Positions 57,531 to 64,000 of a stretch of DNA of 64,000 bases are shown here, one piece after another. The stretch covers positions 39,336,510 through 39,400,509 of the forward strand of contig NC_054741.1 of NCBI RefSeq assembly GCF_018143015.1, written 5' to 3'. Both the position numbers and the translations under genes were made by a program. The notes under the pieces are model-generated. The model was given only the letters and a program-made list of their open reading frames with translations, did no database searches and was not told the origin of the DNA. Every line of letters begins with the position of its first letter. Position 1 is the first letter of the stretch. Source of the DNA: Lytechinus variegatus (taxonomy: Eukaryota > Echinodermata > Echinoidea > Temnopleuroida > Toxopneustidae).

Positions 57531-57888
57531 CAAACTGCATGTGCAAAACAGGAAACTTATTGTCAATGTAAATTCTTCCAAGTTGAAAATTGGCATGATG
57601 ACAAACCTCTACAAATTCCAGTTTTGAGAGTAGTACAAGCTTTAAAATAAAACAAGGGAACTATTGTCTAAAGGGTACATTTTAGGCTAAAATATATTGA
57701 AAATTTGGCGAATAAGGACTAGTATTTACTGAATTAGAATCAATTTACATGAGTGTGGTGACATCATGAACCAGAAAACGTTAATTTTTAGTTCCGACGC
57801 CATTTTGATGACGTCACGATGTTTTTAAGGGTCAAATGTGGCATAAAATCATATCTCCAATTCATACTCTATTCGAATAGGAAAAAAA

Positions 57889-58589
57889 AATTGGGGGTCA
57901 ACGGACTCCCTGAAGAGCTACAGTGAATTTTATATAGGCATATTTTTTCCCACTTATGACTTATTTTGCAAGTTTGCACGCGCGTGCAATGCAAATTTGA
58001 ATGGACGCGCATTCCGGTATTATTGGTCGTAAGAGGCTTAATGAGGTATCAAATTAATCAGAAGATCATGGACAATGGACAGACACAAAATAAATGACAA
58101 CTCGAAGAGGCATAGCGATGGTAGGAGCAAGAACGCGCACGCATACCTGTGCGCGCGCAAATTCTTGACATGCTCAAAATGGCCTGAAACGTACCCAAAC
58201 TTGACCACGGTTGATTTGGAAAATTTTTAAATTTTGACGCGCGCGTACGTGCGCGTCGTGACCTTTGCATGACCTCTGTTGACATGTCCTGATGACTTGT
58301 TACCTGAACTTGATATGATGCAAATATGGATGATTTTTGATGATTAGTTGCGATGATATGATCAATCATTTAATTTTACAAAATGGCGCCTAGATGACGT
58401 CATCATGATTTGATAACCTTGAAAAGTTTCGTTTCGCATGTCCATAATGATTGCCATACATGACATGAAAATCAAGAAAATTGATATGCCCGATATTGAG
58501 ATAAAGTGGTTACTAGCTTTGGCAATAAAAATAAAGAAAATTCTGACGAATACAATAGGTGATCTGTCATATTCATGACAGACCACCTA
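57889..58589 (+). repeat. 0.7 kb direct repeat, copy 2
   Basis: Same sequence as 56724-57424, including both short reading frames it contains on the minus strand. Upstream of the two copies the sequences are only distantly alike. Confidence 0.85.
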
Positions 58590-59291
58590 AAAAACACCAT
58601 TCACATGATAATGAAGTATTATGTTCATTGACCCTAAATAACATTTGATCTTAATTGCGAGACCGAAGGCTTGTACAAGACGATAAGTGATACTTGATTA
58701 CCCCTATGTCCACATTTCATTAACTTGATCCATTAACTTTTACAATTATGATGGCAATTCAACAAATACCCCCAATATGGCTAAAGTTCATTGACCTTGG
58801 TCATGTGACCTGAAACTCATGCAGGATGTTTACTGATGCTTGATTACACTTATGTCCAAGTTTCATAAACTAGATCCATATACGGGTACTTTCAAAGTTA
58901 TGACATTTCAAAAACTTGGTATATTGTTTTGATTCCCCCAACATAATCGAATTTCGTTGACCCTAAATAACCTTTGATCTTGGTTATGTGACTGAAAAAT
59001 TCAGGCCAAGTTTCATGAACTAGATCCCCATACTTTCTAAATTTTGATTCAAAAACAAACCTTAGGTTAAGATTTGATGTTGGTGACGCCACCGCCGTTG
59101 CCATCGGAAAAGTGGCGCCTATAGTCTCGCTCTGCTATGCAGACAAAATAAAAATGAAGTGTTCTAAGCTATATTTTTTTATTCAATCTAAATTTTAGTT
59201 GAATTTCATTTTCATGATATGCAAGATTTAATAAATATACTGTTTGTTTGTATGTCAATTTTTATAAAGTCACAATTTGCAGTATAATATT

Positions 59292-60001
59292 TGTCTCACC
59301 TGCATAGCAGAACGAGACTATAGGCGCCACTTTTTGTCAATTGAAATCTGAACCAAGGTTAAGTCTTTTAAATGTCATCATAACTTAGAAAGTACTAGTA
59401 TATGGACCTAGTTTATGAAACTTGGGAGTAATCAAGTATTACTGAACATCCTGCCTGAGTTTCAGGTCACATGACCAAAGTCAAAGGTCATTTAGGGTCA
59501 TACACATAAGGGTAATCAAGTATGGATGATTATTTTGCACATGTCTGAGGTCACATGATCATGGTCAAAGGTCATGTTGGGTAAATGGACATAGTATTTC
59601 ATTATCGTATGATTGTTTTCTTTTGTGAATAATTATTTAATAGCTGCTATCAGACGTGTGCAAAATATACTTGATAACCCTTATCTCTATGCTTAATGAA
59701 CCACATGTGTAGATCCATAAACTTTCAAAGTTATGATGCCAATTCAACAAATACTCCCAATTCGGCCCAAGTTTATTGACCTTAAATGACCTTTGATCTT
59801 GGTCATGTGACCTGAAACACACACAGGATATTCAGGGATACATGGTTACTCTTATGTCCAAGTTTCATGAACTAGATCCATAAACTTTTTAAGTTATGAT
59901 GACATTTCAAAAACTTAACCTCGGTTAAGATTTCAATGTTGACGACACCTCCACAGTCGGAAAAGCGGCGTCTATATCTCGCTCAGCTATGCAGGCGAGA
60001 C
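59292..60001. mobile_element. DR1-type element in head-to-head inverted form
   Basis: It starts GTCTCACCTGCATAGCAG and GACTATAGGCGCC (inverse tail) and runs in minus orientation to about 59600. It then switches to plus orientation and ends AGCTATGCAGGCGAGAC at 60001. Both outer ends are therefore tails. Confidence 0.65.
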
Positions 60002-60216
60002 AAAAATCAAAGGCATTGATTAACAATCTGTACTGTAAAGTCCGAGTTGTTATTTGTGTCCGACTGTCTGTGGCTTCAAAAAGTGAAAAAAATACAAATA
60101 GCTGAGAACTCGGGAGGGGGGGATGACACTCAAATTATTTTTTGATAGGGGTGTGCCTCATGAAACTCTAAAATAGGGGTCTAAGGAACTGACTAAAAGT
60201 ATGGGGTCAATTAAAT

Positions 60217-60372
60217 TCAATTCAATTCTTTTATTTCATTTCCATTCAAAACATAATACAAAGGAATACAAAGCAATACAAATCAAGTACATTTTACTGA
60301 AGGGCATTCTTACTTCGTAAAACAGACAAAAAAACAGTATAATATAGAGTATAAATGGTAATGAGGGTCTTT
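60217..60372 (-). mobile_element. 3' tail of a non-LTR retroelement, inverse of 8071-8225
   Basis: On the minus strand it ends GAATGGAAATGAAATAAAAG followed by AATTGAATTGAATT. It matches the 8 kb copy in order and spacing. Confidence 0.6.
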
Positions 60373-61153
60373 AACATATCTCATTTGGAGTATCTAGAGA
60401 ACTGAAAATTAGGTCTGAAAAAGGGGGTCATCAAAGCGACACATCCCTGTACCACCAGTACATGTGAGTGCCCCCCCCCCCCCCGGCAGAGAACATCATT
60501 CAAATTTCATTCCATTTTCTACATTTATGTAGTCTCCATGAATTTGACCTTTTTTTCTGGTTATATTTTAATCCATATGATCAATACTAAATCACATACA
60601 ACACACATCAAAGTTCAGGAAAATTATTAACCAATGCCTTTTAAGATTACCCTGGCATATTAAAAGAACCTACATGTAGTTCAAACTGCAGAAAAAATGA
60701 AGGCATTGTAACTACATGTATATTCAACATGCAACTGTTGTATAAACCAATTAATGTCCTGATACTTACACTCATTCCAATGTGCGTTACCTTTGTTAGC
60801 TGCAGTGGATTTTTTCAGATGGGTTGCTAGAGATTGGGGTTGATACAGGCTAACCAAAATGAAAGTTAAACTTCTATAGGTCATCACTTGAACTTGATGG
60901 ATGTCAATATTTTGACATTGATGATCTTGATACAGAAACATGTATATTCCTTGTTTTCTTTTTGCAGATAATCAGCATGTCCCATTTTGGGGCTTTCATA
61001 AGATTGATCAGGAATCTACAATCCTAGTAAAGAGATTAGATTTAATCACCTGCAGAAAATAACAGCCCATGGGTTGCCAGGAACAATCATTTGGAAGATT
61101 TCTCACGCTCACATTCATCTTGTTCATTTCAAGTGTAACATCTCTGTCAGAGT
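60373..61153. other. Downstream flank of the BtpA-like gene
   Basis: On the minus strand this follows the stop at 61154 and should hold its 3' UTR. A C-run lies at 60472-60484. No coding recognised; the 86-codon frame at 60681-60941 has no domain. Confidence 0.4.
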
Positions 61154-61353
61154 TCATGTCTGCAATGTTTTTGCTTCGTCCATGAAGTGTTTGACTCGTC
61201 TTAGGTCCACATCGTTTTGCCAATGTCCACCATGTTTGAAGTGTGACCCTACAATGCATCCATTAGCATGCAGCATGGCTCTGCTTTCATGAAGGTTGTC
61301 CACAGTGACCCCTGAACCAATCACTACTGGAAGATTCACAACCTCTCTCACTT
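61154..61353 (-). CDS. BtpA-family protein, last coding exon
   Basis: BtpA/SgcQ proteins are TIM-barrel proteins first known from photosystem I biogenesis in cyanobacteria; animal members (C. elegans F13E9.13 is one) have no settled function. The minus-strand exon follows a TTTACAG acceptor and reads VREVVNLPVVIGSGVTVDN, then ANGCIVGSHFKHGGHWQNDV and DLRRVKHFMDEAKTL, ending at TGA. The GSGVT and (D/N)GxIVGSxxKxGGxWxNxVD patterns are the C-terminal phosphate-binding strands and loops typical of this family. It is in phase with the exon at 63229. The C-terminus looks complete. Confidence 0.85.
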
Positions 61354-61510
61354 CTGTAAACAAATCAAGTAATATAATAGTATTACAAGAACTGGTGATG
61401 GGTTACAATCGGGTCCCAACAACGTTGCTCCAAGAAGATCCTGAGCACTGATAAAAATAATCAAGAAATCTGAACTGGTAAGTAAAAGACCTAAAATTTC
61501 ACTAGTTTTT

Positions 61511-62476
61511 TGTCTCGCCTGCATAGCAAAAGCGAGACTATAGGTGCCGCTTTTCCAACGACGGCAGCATCAACATTGAAATCTTAACCTAGGTTTAAGT
61601 TTTTTAAAGGTCATCATAACTTAAAAAGTGTATGGACCTAGTTCATAAAAATTGGATATAAGGTATTATTGATGATCACATGGCCAAGGTTATAGGTAAT
61701 TTAGGGTCAATAAACTTGGATCATATTGAGGGGATATTTTGAATTACCATAACTTTAAAAGTTTATGGATCTGATTCATAAAACTTAGATATAAGAGAAA
61801 TCAAGTATCACTAATCATCCCGTGTGAGTTTTCAGTCACATGACCAAGGTCGAATGTCGTTTAAGGTCAATGAACCTAGACCATGTTGGGGGATCCAACA
61901 TCTAATTCTCAACCTGAGGATAAGTGTTTGAAATGTCATCACAACTTAGAAAGTGTAAGAACCTTGTTCATGAAACTTGGACATAGGGGTAATGGGGTAT
62001 TACTAAACACCCTGCATGAATTTCAGGTCACATGACCAAGGTCAAAGGTCATTAGGGTCAATGAACTTTGGCCATGTTGGGTGTATTTGTTGAATTACCA
62101 TCTTAATTTTTAAAATCTATGGATCTAGTTCATAAAACTTGGACATAAGAGTAATCAAGTATCACTGAACATCCCATGCAAGTCACATGACCAAAGTCAA
62201 AGGTCATTTAAGGTCAATGAATATTGGCCATATTGGGGGTAATTGTTGAATTTCCATCATATCTTTGACATAGGAGAAATAAAGTATCACTGATCATCTT
62301 GCAGAAGTCTTAGGTCATATGATCAAGGTCAAATGTCATTTAGGGTCAATGAACTTAGTATTATATTAGTATATGAACAGTGCCTTTTATGAACAATATT
62401 TTTTAGTTGTTTTCAAGGTCAGGACTGCTGCTATATTGAATCGTGTAATGCAGGCGAGACTGCCAGAGGTGTTCCA
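61511..62476 (-). mobile_element. DR1-type tandem element, intronic, minus orientation
   Basis: The inverse tail GTCTCGCCTGCATAGCA starts at 61511, and the inverse head (AATGCAGGCGAGACTGCCAG then AGGTGTTCC) ends at about 62476. Several units with ACATGACCAAGGTCAAAGGTC lie between them, including a perfect DR1 (AGGTCAAAGGTCA) at 62039-62051. Confidence 0.75.
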
Positions 62477-62719
62477 TTTGTTTGTTTTTTTATTTACAAT
62501 ATATTGAGTGGAACTATTAAAAAAGCAATAGATCTAAACTAGTTAAACTTTTTCACTTATTTATGAAATATCCTGCATATATTGAGTGAGTGAAGGTATG
62601 CTTACTTGAATCACAAAGACAAGTATGGATTAAATATCTTTAAAGTACAATGAAAATTGTTTTAAAACGTACAAATAGCATTAAAATGCTAGTAACTTAT
62701 CTTAAATTCCATGTTTAAT

Positions 62720-63176
62720 ATGCACATCATCATGAATATTCATTAGGTGGGCTGATAATATCATATCCCTGCTTTCCTTTTTCTTATGGTATTACATGAA
62801 ATCATGATTGTTTCATTTTTTTTCATGCATCTATAAATGATGAGTCTCCATTATGATGAAATAAGTTGCAGCAAGAAATATCTAATGCACTTAATCAGTT
62901 GTCAATCCAATTTTTTTAGTTCTAGGTAGAAGAATTTTGAATAAACCCGATTTCATATAATAAAATAAAAAAAGAACAAGTGGGGATATGACATCACCAG
63001 CTCACCTAATGAATATTTATAAAGACATGCCTAGAACTGTTTCACCGGAATAATGCAAATCTTTAAAATTCAATAATTTGTTATCCTATTTTGATCAAAT
63101 TTTTCAGCATTTTGCTCTGTGAGTTTTACTCTATTTATTATGATATAAATATCTCCAGCCTGGACCATCCCTTTAA
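62720..63176. mobile_element. TTAA palindromic MITE (CTCCGGGC family), left-truncated
   Basis: It shares TCATGAATATTCATTAGGTG and GATGAAATAAGTTGCAGCAA with the 47221 copy and ends CCTGGACCATCCCTTTAA. About 130 bp of the left end are missing. Confidence 0.65.
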
Positions 63177-63228
63177 TGAATTCTGACCTTTTCTAGTATC
63201 ATTATCATCGCAGCAATGAGAATTATAC

Positions 63229-63356
63229 CTTGAATATCTTGAGGACTAGCTGGAACACCTGTACTGGTTCCTGTGACTATCAACCCATCACTCAAGAAGA
63301 ATTCTGCTGACTTGGCTGTCTCTGATATACTTACATCAGATGTTATGGCATGAGAG
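63229..63356 (-). CDS. BtpA-family protein, penultimate coding exon
   Basis: The minus-strand exon of 128 nt lies between a CCTTTAG acceptor and a CAAG|GTATAA donor. It reads SHAITSDVSISETAKSAEFF, then LSDGLIVTGTSTGVPASP and QDIQ. DVSIxETAKxAEFFxxDGxIVTGxxTGxPA is the central signature of BtpA proteins. It leaves one base for the next exon, which the exon at 61154 completes in frame. The N-terminal part of about 160 residues would be in exons right of base 64000. Confidence 0.87.
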
Positions 63357-64000
63357 CTAAAGGGGTGAAATATATAACATTATGTACCTAAAAACAAATT
63401 ATTCAATACTGAACCAACATAACACAGTGCAATGTAGATCAGTAAAGAAAACGGAAGGAATATGCTTAGCCTACCCAAATAATAAATCAAAAGTTGATTG
63501 CCTTAAATTTGGCACATTATTGAGTTTACAAATATGACATTCCATTGAGAACATCTCATGAAGCATCAGGGAGCGTTTCATGAAAGTTGTCAGAGCTGAC
63601 AAGTTGGCGTTCTGTGACAGTTACCATAGTAACAGTCAGAGGCAAGTGCCTCACAGTCGATCAAAACCAAGGATTTTATTGAAATTGTCAGCACCTAAAA
63701 CAGGGCTCCACACTAACCCATTTTTTCTACTGGTCCAACCTATTCATGTCGGACCAGTAGATACCCAGTTTTTCAAATTTTTACTGGTCCGAACCTAAAA
63801 TCTACTGGTCCCCAAAAATAAATAAAACATTAAAAAAGGCGCAAGTTTATTTGTCTAGCCTTTCGTTACCCCCCCCCATGAAATGAAGGAATGAAGGACA
63901 AAAAGAAAGCAAGACTGAAACGAAGAAGGAAAGAAAGAAAGGAAGGAAGGAAGGAAGGAAGGAAGGAAAAGAAAGAAAGAATAAGAGAAAGGAAGGAAGG
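63357..64000. other. Intron of the BtpA-like gene with repeat scraps
   Basis: A GGGAGCGTTTCATGAAAG MITE-type end lies near 63569. CTACTGGTCC repeats at 63728-63812 in both orientations. A purine-rich tract runs from about 63873 to the end. Confidence 0.5.
63873..64000 (+). repeat. (GAAAGAAGGAAGG)n purine tract
   Basis: Runs of GGAAGGAAGGAAGG and GAAAGAAAG to the end of the window. Confidence 0.8.

Larger units (their letters stand above)
55327..58589. mobile_element. Insertion with TAGGTGGTCTGTCATGAA inverted ends and 0.7 kb direct repeats
   Basis: TAGGTGGTCTGTCATGAA at 55357-55374 has perfect inverses at 57407-57424 and 58572-58589. Between 56724-57424 and 57889-58589 lie direct repeats that look identical. 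A 464-bp spacer with a tRNA-like segment separates them. The body has only short frames, none with a transposase motif, so it is non-autonomous or decayed. It is probably two related insertions of one family, or one insertion with a later duplication. Confidence 0.7.
55244..59144 (+). mobile_element. DR1-type tandem element split by a 3.3 kb insertion
   Basis: The head GAGCACCTCTAGCAGTCTCA lies at 55242-55261, then ATTAT and the insertion at about 55327. The element resumes at 58590 with AAACACCATTCACATGATAA and ends GGCGCCTATAGTCTCGCTCT + GCTATGCAG at 59140. In the uninterrupted copy at 27490 the same phrase AATTATTCACAAAAAACACC is continuous, which fixes the insertion point. Confidence 0.7.
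61354..63228. other. Intron of the BtpA-like gene
   Basis: 1.9 kb, holding a DR1-type element (61511-62476) and part of a TTAA palindromic MITE (62720-63176). Confidence 0.75.

Noticed and set aside
56893-58586. Two pairs of identical short minus-strand proteins
   Set aside because: They are identical only because they sit in the duplicated 0.7 kb repeat; no homology or start context supports coding.
62720-63176. LTR retrotransposon or provirus
   Set aside because: No gag/pol motifs, primer-binding site or LTR ends were found anywhere in the window; the repeats here are short TTAA palindromes.

Overview
This is eukaryotic (metazoan) genomic DNA: AT-rich, intron-rich and crowded with transposable elements. 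Its interspersed families are short palindromic TTAA elements, GGGGCCCGTTGCA-type MITEs, tRNA-headed SINEs, CR1-like LINE pieces, and tandem-repeat elements rich in TGACCTTTGACCT. Together with the gene set, they suggest an echinoderm, most likely a sea urchin. That assignment is inference from pattern recognition, since no database search was possible. There is no bacterial-style operon, CRISPR array, rRNA or intact transposase gene.

Four host genes can be read by splicing. (1) At the left edge, minus strand, is the first coding exon of a PEBP-family protein (174-302); the rest lies off the left end. (2) A C19orf12-like gene occupies 13833-20868, minus strand. It has two upstream coding exons and two alternative, homologous terminal exons, 13833-14119 and 14730-14989, each with an acceptor of the same phase and its own stop. 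(3) A complete two-exon TP53INP1/2-like autophagy and stress gene lies on the plus strand (46795-46939 and 48263-48843). It is followed by about 4.8 kb of repeat-free AT-rich DNA that is probably its 3' UTR. (4) The last two coding exons of a BtpA-family protein lie on the minus strand (61154-61353 and 63229-63356); its start lies beyond the right end.

Mobile DNA fills most of the rest. 1.6-8.2 kb: TIR elements, including two inverted copies of a 0.55 kb GC-tipped element. 11.3-13.2 kb: a DR1-type repeat, a 416 bp palindrome, a mariner relic and a MITE. 21.4-25.8 kb: a 3.1 kb foldback element with minisatellite arms, then a double palindrome. 26.2-33.4 kb: LINE relics, a long DR1-type array and a SINE. 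36-46.5 kb: MITEs, LINE tails, and a satellite-like element with about ten units of roughly 150-170 bp. 53.7-62.5 kb: palindromic MITEs, a 3.2 kb insertion carrying two apparently identical 0.7 kb direct repeats, and more DR1-type elements.

The genes do not form one pathway. PEBP and BtpA-like proteins are enzyme- or ligand-fold housekeeping proteins. C19orf12-like proteins act at mitochondria, ER and lipid droplets, and TP53INP acts in autophagy and transcription. The most interesting gene-level observation is the duplicated terminal exon of the C19orf12-like gene. The most interesting structural ones are the foldback element with minisatellite arms and the spread of nuclear-receptor-like DR1 motifs by one repeat family.
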